64,000 nt of DNA. Origin: Capitulum mitella (Eukaryota; Arthropoda; Thecostraca; Pollicipedomorpha; Pollicipedidae). The translations under genes were made by a program, and so were the position numbers. Positions 44,759 to 56,147 of this stretch are shown here, one piece after another. How positions within the stretch are numbered: the stretch's first letter is position 1; each line of letters opens with the position of its first letter. Under the pieces are notes generated by a model. The model did not search any database. It had not been told where the DNA came from and saw only the letters and a program-made list of their open reading frames with translations. The stretch is taken from assembly GCA_030062745.1 (NCBI GenBank), contig CP099841.1, forward strand, positions 31,798,368 to 31,862,367, given 5' to 3'.

Positions 44759-47700
44759 TCTCCTGCACCTCGAAGCAGTCAGTGAGACTCAGCTGCTTGG
44801 CCATACTACTCCGCCGAGCAGACCAGACGAGCGAGAAGCGGCCCCGGTCTCGGGTAGCGTAGGGCGCCGGCCCATCTCTTCGCTGAACCAGGCAACGGCA
44901 CATGCAGGGCCATCGGAAATCAGGGCATTCCCGGTGTGCTGACTACAGGTGGAGTTCCGCGCGGCGGCGATTAATTGTGAAGACGTTGCGTTTTGTTGTT
45001 TTATTATTTCGAGAGCTGACATACGCTGCAGTGAACATTTCTGGGCTGTAAGCTTTCGGCAGGACACAATGAAAGATAAGGCAGTGTTACATTCAGCTGC
45101 TCTCGCTGACCTTCCCACGTCTTGCGGGCACCGGCCGCTGATGGGTGGGGTTTGCGGGTTACATATGCTATCGGCCACTGAGCGGCAGGTGACTTCAGAT
45201 ACGGCAGGCCAATCAGCGACAACTAAACATCAGTCAGCCGCGTTAACCGCACGGGGTCGGGAACGGTCCAGAGCCTGTTCGAAGGCTCCTGAAGCAGTGT
45301 TTATTCAAAGCTGAAGGAGCTGAAAGCGTGCTTTGCACGCTTTTAGCGAGAGAGATTTCATACACGGTGGTCGTTCCAAAAAGCTCAGATTGAGGTGTTT
45401 GTGTGTGTGCGTGTGTGCTCAAGCTTCAGAGCCTCTGGCTCCCGAATGCGCCAGCCGATCGCGACACAAGTGGCTCCGTCGGGTGGGTGGTGCCGGCTCC
45501 GAGGCCGAGCGCCACGCGGCGCGAGCCGGACCGTTGCGGAATTCAGTTAATCACGAATACAGGTCAAACGGCGGGTGCCGTTGACTCAAGACTTGATGGC
45601 AATATGGGTCCCGCTCGTGGGTACTCGCTTTTGTGGGCGGCACCTACGTGTGATCCACGTGGCGACCCACAGGCACGCGTTTTGAATTGGACTTGGGGAC
45701 CCCCGAGTGCCGTCATTGGCGACCTAGACGGCGAAAATTTGGTGGATAGATAGGCCAGCACTAGGGCTATCCAACAGTACCCCACATGATGGGGATGGTG
45801 CAATGGGCCATGTGTGGCGCACTTTCGCCTCCTTTATACCCTTGTGTTTTTTACGAGCCAATTGTCGGAACGCGAACGGCGCAGTTTGGTGCGATGATGG
45901 CTTGGAAAGGCGGACGGGCAGCTGGGCGATCGTTTTCGATGGGTTCAGGCCGAAACGCGGGAGCAGCTCGCACGTGAAGCCCGAGATGCCCGAGGTTGAC
46001 CCCTCCGTCATTGTCGCAAAAGTTCAACCGTTGGGATGCTGAAATTTACGGACAGGAACACGTGATACGTTGCGGTCGATATATGTGGCTGTTTTGCATG
46101 TGAATAGCTTCGGCCTGATGTGTGCGCACACATGTGTGAAGGTGCACCCTTTGCCATTCAGGTCTTCGGTTCGGGGACCTTTAACGCCGGAAGCGCCTAA
46201 TTCCGTGGTGGGCTGCGAAGGCACAAACGTCATCCAGGACAAGCAAGAGTTAGGGCATCAGTGGCCAGACGCCATCCATGTGAGCGGGCAACTTGTTGGA
46301 CTTGAGATCCCTCGTTTGCGGGAAGTTTGTGATACCTACCTTGTCTCAGTGGTGCCTTTATTTGGATGAAGATACGAAGTGGTTGCGCAGATCAAGATCG
46401 AAGCTCTGCGTGCGATGCAGAGCTTCGATTTTGACTTCAAACCAACCGTGCAACGCGTTTGTTTGTCTCTGGTATATAGCATGCGGATGGCCAGGACGGT
46501 CAGTACAGTTGAGCCAGTTCAGCTGAGTTACGCGCAGTACAAGGTGCTCAGTCACAGTCCAGATTCCTGACTGCGTGATGCGAGAGCACGGCGGTACGTG
46601 TGTATTTTGATTTCAGAACTAGGGGAATACACTCACCGGAGGATACTGGACTGGTCTGGACTGGGGCTGAAGGAGGGGTGTTGACTGCGTGGCGAACGAA
46701 CGACGGGACGCATTGTTGGTGATAGACGCAGCGGATGTATACCTGAGTGATATGGAGCCCTTGCGCTGGAACATGGTTTGTGGTTTGAAAAAATTTTTGC
46801 AATGAAGATTAGAACCGGAGCAAAGCGCCAGTTCTGTAAGAATATTCCTAGATGGCAAGCGAAGTCATAGGCCGAATGGCAGTTATCTTTGTTAGCTGTT
46901 TTCAGTATCGGAAAGATCAAACTGAGCAGCCGGACCAGCCTGACCGCATGAATTACTTAATCTAGTTATGTGCGTAACGTTCATACAGTTTATCTAAGGT
47001 GACGTTAACAGCTCCTCCGCCGACCTTGTTGTTAGAGACACAAATTGTTCTGCCTGTGAAATAATTAGCAAGTTAACTTCTTAACATTTAAGCTGTCTGT
47101 CAATTGCGATTGCCTATATGCAGAGGCGCTGCACAAATTAGAGGGGTCAACATGCCAGGTAAGCACAAAATACACGTCAAATAACAGGATACATATGCAA
47201 CATATGCATGGCAATCGTGATAAAGCAGCATTGTGAGTTAAGTGAAAAAGTTAGGGGCTTGACAGTTCTTTCCATGTAGCTCCACACGGTCACTGTTCAA
47301 TGGGAAATGGAAATGGATAACGCCTTCTAGCCTATTTCTTTACCTGAGCTGATCTGGTTGAATTATATGTGGAGAAGTTGCGTTGAAATGTCCTTAGGAG
47401 CAATCCAAGTCCTGCAAAAATATTTCGTTCCGTTCATGACAGTTTTATGCGAGGAATGTTTAGGTTCCCCACACAAAGGTGTCACAAGGAGGCGGAGCCG
47501 CGAGGTGCGGAAGGGGAAAGCAAGACTGGCTGGAAGTGGCTGTTTACGTTCCCGCTGTTAATGCCCTGCTGCGTTTGTGTTCAACGTTGTTGGTATCAGC
47601 ATCTCTTCGATCCATTCATTGGTCTATTACACTGTAGTTTGTCTACTCTGTAAATTGTTCGGATTATATACGTTGCATACTCGTCGTCGAATAAAAAATT

Positions 47701-47955
47701 CATGTAATAACACACTATTGAAACGCTTGCATTTGGATGCATTTGGAAACAATGAGTTGTCGAAACCAGGAGCGTGGGCTAAGAACACTCCAAAAAGCGT
47801 GGCGGGGGGAGTAAAGACGTTTCTTTCCATAGATCCAATACTGAATGTCTGAAAAATGGGCGTCGTGGACCCCTAACCCCTCCCCCCGTCCTTCCCTCTT
47901 CCTACGTCTATGGTCGATACCCATAAGAATATTCCGGCCAGCATATTCTGCTACA
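44759..47955. other. Intergenic DNA with strong hairpins, no recognised gene
   Basis: Only short unrelated frames. Two clear hairpins are noted: 45324-45344 (arms AAAGCGTGC/GCACGCTTT, loop TTT) and 46392-46434 (see separate entry). Nothing else was recognised. Confidence 0.55.
46392..46434. repeat. 18-bp stem hairpin with 7-nt loop
   Basis: The arms TCAAGATCGAAGCTCTGC and GCAGAGCTTCGATTTTGA pair along 18 positions with one G-T, and the loop is GTGCGAT. The 13 inner pairs are perfect. Confidence 0.9.
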
Positions 47956-48030
47956 ATGCCTAAACGAAACTGGTGACAGCACACGTCCGAAGCCTTCGGA
48001 CAGGCGCTGTCACCAATTTCGTGCTAAGAC
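47956..48030. repeat. Long imperfect palindrome
   Basis: GGTGACAGC, 4 nt, GTCCGAAG is followed at once by CTTCGGAC, 4 nt, GCTGTCACC. Pairing continues outward with CGAAACT against the minus-strand reading CGAAATT. The two 4-nt internal mismatches face each other, giving a symmetrical structure. Confidence 0.85.
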
Positions 48031-51000
48031 CCGGGGTCTTACAACCTTTTGTACCTTCGACAAAGCATCTAACACTCCCCAAGCACATTTTCCTAATAAC
48101 GCAGGTGCGGAAGAAGTCGATTTGGTCCTTCTAGCCAATGAAAAAAGTTAGAGTGGAAAGAACTTTCACATAAGTGCCATGGAGTAATTCATTCTTTGTT
48201 ATAAAATCAAGATCTGAGCCGTGTTTCTGTGCATCCCTTGTGATTGGTCCTGCACGCACTCGGGGTCGTATCCGGGTGTGGGTCGCGTCTGTCGTCTGCG
48301 CGTTCTGCTCAAGTGATCATTTTGCGCTTTTCAGAGAAATGGACTACATTTGATCAGTCTTGATGTGCGAATATTGCCCAATGCTATCATCATGCTTATA
48401 GTGCGCAAACACTTATTCCGAAGCCCTTGATGACCCTAGGCCTAGTAAAATAGACCTTTGAATTCAGGTTTGGATCGCCTTTCGAGTTGTTTGAATGAGC
48501 AGATCTACAGCAATTTGTTCAGGAAACGTTGTATTTAATTTAGAACTGATACGGTTACCTCTAGTCGAATATTCATTAAATGAATTAGTTATTTGGGTAA
48601 AAACATGTGGATGTTGTATGAGACCTCTTCATGACCTTCGACATGAAACAGGTTGTCTCTACCGTTCATGTTGCCTCCATCAGATCTGAAATCTTCAGCA
48701 TCCCAATAAGATATGTGAGGTCATTGATCCCACTTGACCTTTACAAAGTCGCCAGAGGTCACGATTTCTTAGACACATTAAATCAGGCTGCGTAAAACCT
48801 TTGTCTTCTCCTTCAACAAGGAATGCGTTAGTTTGTCTAAAAAGCCGCGAAATCACAAACCATACCTCTAAAAAGGGTCTATACCACCACGACCTGACAT
48901 GACCAGAGTGGGACGGGTCTCAAAATATGTGGAAATGGACAGAACTCAGCGATCCCTGGTTTCACGTATCTGTTACGTGCTGCTCTGGAGCCGAAGAGAC
49001 GGAAACGGCACGTCGGCCTGATGGGGTCCTACTTCGTAAGGCGGTATGGAAGCAGTTAACCTGGCCTGAAGCCACTGGCCTCTCATGTGAAAACCCGGTT
49101 TTTAGCTGTTAAGTGTAGCAGACAGTTTCATCTCTCCTTCGATTTGTGTGTGCAGCTGTCCATTGAGCAGATGACGCGGTGGCCTTTGACCAATCTGGCG
49201 GTAGCCCCACTCACCTTGGATTATTTCAGCAGTGGCACTGTGATGTTGCATGAAAAGAAATGATAGTTACACAGATGGCTCTGATCCTACCAAGGTTGAA
49301 AACGCTCGCGCACTGATGTTTTGGTCTACTAAAATGTCCTATCTAGCATAATTCCCGTCATAATAGAAACAAAAAACGGATATTAGTAAACCTGACCTTT
49401 GTTCACTTAAGTGGCATGCGAAAAAAAGAAAAACATATTGCTGATAGCCAACGAGCCAACGATGACACCTTCTGGTGGTCATTTTCTGGCTTTGGCTGTC
49501 CCTGGCACTAGCTTCAGCTTTCTGATACGCCTTGCTTAACAACAAAACAGGCCAGTTATCTAACATCGACTGGTTCTGAAATTATGTGCAAGGTGTAGAA
49601 AATATGTAAGAACAGCCAATGAAAACAGGACATTTTTGCCTTCCTTCGCTTTGAGTTAGGCCCGAAAACCTCAAGGGGCCCCTCCGTTACTATCCGTGAA
49701 GAGCGTGAGAACTTCCACCGCAGCAGTGTTCTCATTTTTACCTCGAATTTGGCCCATAAGATTACAAGTTTACGTGTTAGGTCACCGAGACCGATTCCAG
49801 GTATTAAAACTGCTTATGGGACCACCGTTGGACATCTTGTGCTTCCTGCCCTAGTTTCAGATTAGTACCATTCCCGCATTCTGAGATCAAAGTCCAGTCC
49901 TGGAATCAATGGCCACAGACCAGGTCAATAAAAATGGGCCACAGTATGGAAACTGGCTATGACACGCAATGACTGGGTAGCGTACCGGTAAGTTTACCGG
50001 TGCAATGACGGCTCACCGTCATTGTATGTGGTGGACAGTATTCTAAAGTCTTCTTTGACTTCGGGAGATCAGATGGTTTCCTTTGACCCTTTCCAGAAAG
50101 GACTTCATATTCGTGATAAGCCCGGATTGCATGAGGCATGCACAATGTTCGGCTGATATTCAAAAGCAAATTTTGGAGTTCGGTTTGAATATGCCGCTAA
50201 TTCCACGGACGTATCAGACAAGGGGAGAGTAAAAAATGGCAGTAAAAAGGCAACATTTTTTATTGTATATTTTTAGAATATGTTTTTAATTTTTAGACTT
50301 ATAGAATTTTTTTAGGATACTGATGATGTCATTCGTAGCCATGTCTGATCAGTTTGGAAAACAAGGGAGTAGGTCTGGAAGCGAAAATATAATTTCCTAC
50401 GAGCCCCGCTGTTTAACTTTCGGAACTTCAAGTCACTCTCCCATTCCGCCCCTCATACCCATTCGACTGTTTTCTTCCAAGGTGGAAGGAAAAGATACGG
50501 CAACGCATATGTCAACATGGAGCGAAGGCAGTATCGACATGGAAGAAATGAAATTTAATCGTTCAATCTGTAGGGATTACGCGGAAGGTTCGCCCCGTTA
50601 TTGATTAGTGGCTATACTGAGATCTTCGTTGCGTAATTACTGGATTATTAATGTCGGAAGACAGCCCTACCAAATGAACAGGTGTCTGATGAAGGGATTT
50701 AAAGTTTATTTGTGGAAGTGGGGGGAGCGTAATGCTTTCAATGCGAGGTTTTCCATGCCGCGGGACTGCCTTAAACTCGCAGACATTCACTTATCTCCCC
50801 GGTCTCGGAAACGGAAAGAGTTAGAGACATGAAATTTTATGGGTAGGGTAGGGCTATAAAGATTTGCGTGACTGGCAATTTTCATGAGCCTAGCTCAATA
50901 TCCTCAAGGTCAAATGGGGCAGAGAATTCGACTTTGGACACTTTCTCGGCCCGTACAGGCGATTCCGTGCGGCTTTTAGCACGAAACGAGAAAAGGGTGC

Positions 51001-51060
51001 GTGTTTGAGCGCTAAAACGAAGAATACGACAACTTCCTTTCATTTGGCGTCTTGGCTGAG
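48031..51060. other. Intergenic DNA; only a tandem hairpin pair noted
   Basis: AT-rich non-coding DNA with no exon or transposon protein. The only structure is the hairpin pair at 49984-50024, listed separately. Confidence 0.55.
49984..50024. repeat. Two adjacent perfect hairpins
   Basis: Hairpin 1 is ACCGGTAA-GT-TTACCGGT (49984-50001). One base later hairpin 2 is CAATGACGG-CTCA-CCGTCATTG (50003-50024). Both stems are perfect. Confidence 0.95.
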
Positions 51061-51375
51061 GATTTCGGGCCGAGGTCATGTCAGGTCATTGACATTGACC
51101 TATGGCGTCATTTTTTTCAGTCTTTGCAGATCATATTTCGAACAACACGGGATACTGGTATAGCTTGAGTGTAAATAAGGGTGCTAAACGCATCTTGGCA
51201 TATTTTCAGTGAAGATAGCCAACATCGGTGCATTTCGTCACTTCTAGCGCTCACTAACCTCCACAAGGTCAAAATAAATAAAGCAAGGTCATTGACCTTG
51301 GACGAAGTTTTTGACCCAAAGTGGGATTTCTGTCACCTATTGGCTCTAAGGTCGTTATGATCCCAGTTACACGAT

Positions 51376-51378
<3 letters not shown>

Positions 51379-51431
<53 letters not shown>
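51379..51431. repeat. (TA)n microsatellite
   Basis: About 26 uninterrupted TA dinucleotides, followed by the palindrome-like ACATACGTACGTATGTA. Confidence 0.97.
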
Positions 51432-51434
<3 letters not shown>

Positions 51435-51439
51435 CGTAC

Positions 51440-51910
51440 GTATGTATGCGTAACGATGTGTCAAAAAATTATTTTTATCGTGGTCTTTGAATGTGTATTT
51501 CGTACAAAACGACATGTTGCAAAGCAAATCTGGCCCAGGTAACAAAACCGTTTACCTTGACCTTTGATGACCTTGACCTGCATTGCCCCTGGCATACATA
51601 AGTGTATCGATGTGCGCACGCTTGTTTTATCAGAGTCTTTGAATGTATATTTCATACAAATCGACATGTTTCAAAGCAAATCTGGACTAGGTCATAAGAT
51701 AGCTGACCTTGACCTGTGATGGCCTTGAACTTCGATGACTGTGGTATATATAAGTGTATCAATGTGCACACACGTGTTTTTTTATCAGGGTCCTTTAATG
51801 TATTTTTCATGCAAACCGACATGTTGCAAAGCAAATCTGGATCAACCCACAAGCTGGTTGACCTTGACTTTTGATGACCTTGACCCTTACTGACCTTGGG
51901 TTTGGTCTTG
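51440..51910. repeat. Three tandem copies of an approximately 153-bp unit with TGACCTTGACC motifs
   Basis: Each copy contains CGACATGTTGCAAAGCAAAT (starting near 51510, 51662 and 51817; spacings 152 and 155 bp) followed by repeated TGACCTTGAC-type motifs, and is introduced by ATAAGTGTATCAATGTG. On the opposite strand the motif reads TCAAGGTCA. Related AGGTCA motifs continue left to about 51060. Confidence 0.85.
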
Positions 51911-52562
51911 GTACAACCATCACTCATGCCTGAATGATGTCGGTTGATTGTTCAAACGGTAATCTTACGTAGAACGCTAGTCCTTTCGCAAGTTCCCATT
52001 TGTCAGCGACAACCGTTATTTTCGTTATGTTTGTTTGACTTTAAATGCCTCAGACTTCAATAATTTCCGGCCGATTCTTGATTTTTGCGTCAATCAACGA
52101 GTTATTCAATTGTCACAGATGTCACAACGTAGCAGCGACTAGCTCCGATCCGTTCTCTAGATTTTCAAGGAAAACGGTTGGGGGGCACAAAAGTTCTCCC
52201 TTTGCAGTGCGCGTGTTGAGGCGTTTGGGTCTTCATACTTCGTGCATTATTAACTGAAGAGTTCATTTTAAAGCACATCTTACGTTTATGCGCATTTACA
52301 GTAAATTACTTGGGTATAGCGCCAACGGCCCCTGCTCCCAACTTACTAATATAAGATACACGGAAAATAAGGGCATTTATTATGGCGATATATGTCCATT
52401 CGTTCCATTCCCACACAATTTAGAACACGAAGCGCGCAATCCCAAAAATGAATGACCATCCGCTTATGAGTCTGAAGCGCCCACCATTATACATGACAGT
52501 TGCCTTTAACATAAAAAGAGGCATGTTTCAGGGTTTGTCTACAGAGTGTGAAGAAATTGATG

Positions 52563-53663
52563 TCACAGCTTTTGGTGCTCGTAATATGAAAATAATTCCC
52601 TCCTGGATGCTGTTTTTTCCCCAAAGTATTCACCTTTCCTATTTATGCAATCCCTCAAACGGTCTAGCGTACCACACACCATATTGTCCAGAATCTCCGC
52701 ATGAATTGCCGACCATGTCCTCTGGATGTTCCTCACAAGTGCCCTTTCACAGGCGGCCGGAGACAACTTTGATATGCTCTTCTTGACGATCGTCCAAAGG
52801 TTCTCTACAGCCGATAGGTCAAGGCTGTTTCCAGGCCATTCACCCTTCGTCCAGTACCCAGGAAAGTTCTCTTGACACCACAGCAAGTCTTCTTCGCATT
52901 GCCCGTTGGAGCACCATCTTGCTGAAAAATTCCTTGCGAGAACTCTGGCAGCAGCAGTTTCCTTCTGATTGCAAGGTGTTGTTCCCTCTCTCGGCGGATA
53001 GCTGATGTCGCAGTCTCCTTCATTATTTCTTCGGTGTAGTATCAACCGCCACACTGTCGTCTGGGGATGATATGAAGTTCAGATAGTCCCCGATAATTCA
53101 TCATCCCCCGGGCCTGAATCTTTAGGGTCTGTTTCATGGTCTTCGACACGTGGACTTTGGAACTGTTCCTCGCCCAAAGTCGTTCGTTCTGGCAGCTGGG
53201 GGGGGGGGGTGCTGGAGTTCGAAAGAAGACTGATCCGAGAACATTATCCGCTTCCAATCCGGAATGGCCTAGTTTCGCCTTGCTCAAGCGAATTCAAGCC
53301 TTCTTTTCTTCTGAGTATCGGTTACTTTGGTCGACTTTAGGTTTTGAAGAGCTTGAGATGGAGATTTTCTATTAGGTACTTGAGAACAGTTCCTTCATTC
53401 AGTGCCGACTTAGTCATAACGGTTTTCGCCACTCTGCTCATGCTAGTCTTTATTCTGCGTTCTCGTATGTTTTCCATGGAAGTACCATCTTTCCAACGCG
53501 AAATCCACCGACAAACTAAGCGCACATGAACGTCCATTTCCTTGGCTACCTGGTATGGTGGCATTTCGCCGACTTCCATTCCAAATGCCCCGAGGCGAAT
53601 CGTCAAATTATGCTCATCGACCATTCTGGGAGACGCTATGCTACCTGGTCTGGTACTGGCCAC
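52563..53663 (-). pseudogene. Broken Tc1-type transposase (apparent DD37E)
   Basis: Read on the minus strand from right to left: a helix-turn-helix N-terminal part (53663-53337, with YQVAKEMDVHVRLVCRWISR), then a middle part with SDQSSFEL at about 53245-53222 (first catalytic Asp), FQQDGAP at about 52927-52907 (second Asp) and NSLDLSAVENLW at about 52825-52797 (catalytic Glu). At least two frame breaks separate them. The Asp-to-Glu distance is 110 nt, one base short of 37 codons. This is a dead copy. Terminal inverted repeats were not identified. Confidence 0.85.
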
Positions 53664-53699
53664 CTAGTGGTCTCTGCTGCCCTGGGCGTCGCCTCGGGG

Positions 53700-55995
53700 C
53701 AGGCAGCGGTGTCTGTCACGTGACCCACAGGCGTGCCGTGTCGCGCGGGGGTAGGTCGCGGAACTTCCGGCTGACATCTTGATGGGACGGCGACGGGCAT
53801 TCTCGCGCGGAACTAGTGTCTTCAGTTTCTTTACACCCTGTAAGTTTTGTACCCTGTGATATATTTGTTAACTGGTCATTGCTGCCATCTAGTCAGAATG
53901 GCTCTCTTTTGTGCTGCCATCTGTGAAGGTCTCACAGAGACAGCCGCTAAACCGACATATGATTCGGGCATGGATGATGTAGGCATGATGAAAGCTGCCA
54001 CCTCAGCCTTACGCCTAAAGAAGGCACCTCGCCTTTAACAGTTTATTTTACAACACGACTGCGTACAGGTCACTGAACGTTATTAAAGGATCCACATTGC
54101 GTTCACATCAATGTATGGCGGTATATCTATATTTGCCTGATTATGCTGTGCATTATTCTCAGCATTCTTTAGCAAAAGGAGAGTTAAAAACGCAATCGGC
54201 GCTATTTTCCGGGACACGCGTATGTTTCTGAAGAATGGGCAAGGTTGAACATTCTCTTAAAAGACCCAATTTGCTCGAAAACTTCAGATTCTTTTGGCCC
54301 CTTGCACCTCCGTTGAGAAAATTTTGAGTACTTCTTTGGTTATACAGCCGTGGATGGGATTCTGTCTTCCGTTTTCAGAAACCTTTGTGATAGTTCGCTT
54401 TAGCCATGTAGTCTTGCTCCATGTCCCAATTAGCCGCAAGTACCCAAGTGACCACAAGCCACAATTAGCCACAAGTACGCCATGAGAAATTACTGTCGGG
54501 TTAGTTGTTGTTTCAATTTGATGTTTGATGATCAAATCGCATTAGTTTGTGACAAGCACAGCTAGCATTCAAGAGCATCATTATCCCGTCCGATGCAAAT
54601 TTATTGCTGGAATAAATGACAAATCACATTGAATTTTTAAGGGAAGACTAACCGAATACATTAATGACATTAATGTTTTTCCCCAACAAATTGCCAGAGG
54701 AACCTGGTCTGCATTTCATGCTCAAGGTGGCAGACGAATAGGAAAAGCAACTGTTCTCGGTGTCTCACATATCCAGAGACTTTTATTTGGTAAACCTGGT
54801 AAAATAAGATTTGAAAATGTCTCACTTTGAAGTTACAATCGTTTAGAATGGCAAACGGGACGTAATGCAAAACGTGGTCAGGATCCAACAAAATGATGCA
54901 CGCACTTTTTATACACTAGACCATGTATGAGATACGCGTACGCATTTGTACTGAAGCCGGATGCTGGACAGTGGATAGTAGCTGTCGTGTAAACTTCGAT
55001 GAGATTCTAAGGGTTAGTATCTACCAATACCAACCGGCAATGTAATTACTTTGGAAAGGCGTTATCCCAATAAGCTGTAGTATCACCATTTAAGTATTTA
55101 GTTGGATGAAGAGGTTTCAAGCCGGGTAAACCTGAACAAGTTGATATCGCATTCATCCTCAGGTGTTTTAATAGAGAAACTGTCCGGACGCGTTTAAGCT
55201 GCATGGGTATGTCTGTTCTCGTCTTCACCTCCGTGCGTGGTCGAGAAAATACAGCCACACAGGAAAACAGGTCCAAACAGCATCCAAAAAGACCCACTGA
55301 AAATGTACATGGATCTAAAATTGCCCCAGACCACGGGAACAATACTTGTTCCCGTGACAAGAACTCGGACGACAATCAATACAATGTCCACGCCGCCTGG
55401 CGCGAGTATGCACCAACGAACACTACCCTCCTTAACGACGATAATGTATTACACTCACACGCACACACAAACACATATCTGTGGACGCAGGGTTGACACA
55501 GGGGGCGGCGCCGCCGCGCCCGGCCCCGCGCCGCGTCGGCAGCGCGACCGGACGCCGACCGCCGCGCAGAGCGCCGTCCGAGCGCGCGCCGCGCCGCCGG
55601 CTATCACAGACGACGCGGCCGGCCGGCGGCGGCGGCCGCCCCGGCCGGCCGCGGGCGGCGGCGGGGGCGGCGCAGTCGCCCCGGCCCGGACCGCGTCACA
55701 CACGGCAGGCAGGCCGCCGCCGGCGCGCGCGCGCCGCCGGGCCCGCGCCGACGGAGAGCGCGCGCAGGAATCACCGTAGTAAATCACATGTAGCTCACAT
55801 CCGATCACAACTTGAGTAACGTATCGTCGCGCCGCCTCGCGCGGACTGGCGCGCCGCTCGCGTCGCGGCCGGGCCGCATTTTCGGCGGTTCTGCGCGCCC
55901 ACCCGTAGGGGCGGGAGCACGCGCGCGCGCGGTCGCGGCGGCGGCAGACGGGGAGATCGTCTTGTGGCACAGGGAGTGGCCGCGCCCGCGGGCGG
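53700..55995. other. Intergenic DNA and possible SYTL 3' UTR
   Basis: No exon was recognised. A minus-strand AATAAA at about 54604-54599 could end the SYTL transcript with a 1.4-kb 3' UTR, but this is only a hexamer match. 55490-55980 is extremely GC-rich and gives overlapping spurious frames. Confidence 0.4.
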
Positions 55996-56147
55996 TCACT
56001 TGTCGACTGGCACGGCGCGCTCCATCGAGCAGCGCAGCGGCACGGAGCCTTCCACCCAGTAGCCGGGCCGCTCGATCATCTGCTCCCAGAGCGCCACTTC
56101 CTGGCCGGCCGCGTCCATCCAGTCCACAGACTTGCCGTGCTGCTTGC
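55996..56147 (-). CDS. btsz: SYTL last exon: C-terminus and stop
   Basis: A 152-nt exon with acceptor ATGTTGCAG. It completes Gly219, then encodes [20 protein letters not shown] and [18 protein letters not shown], ending PVDK-TGA at 55998-55996. VDWMD and ALWEQM correspond to the conserved Slp C-terminus. The exon starts without ATG. Confidence 0.94.

Noticed and set aside
45324..45344. Hairpin AAAGCGTGC-TTT-GCACGCTTT as a possible histone-type 3' end or bacterial-style terminator
   Set aside because: It does not match the histone stem-loop consensus, no histone gene precedes it, and the genome is eukaryotic.
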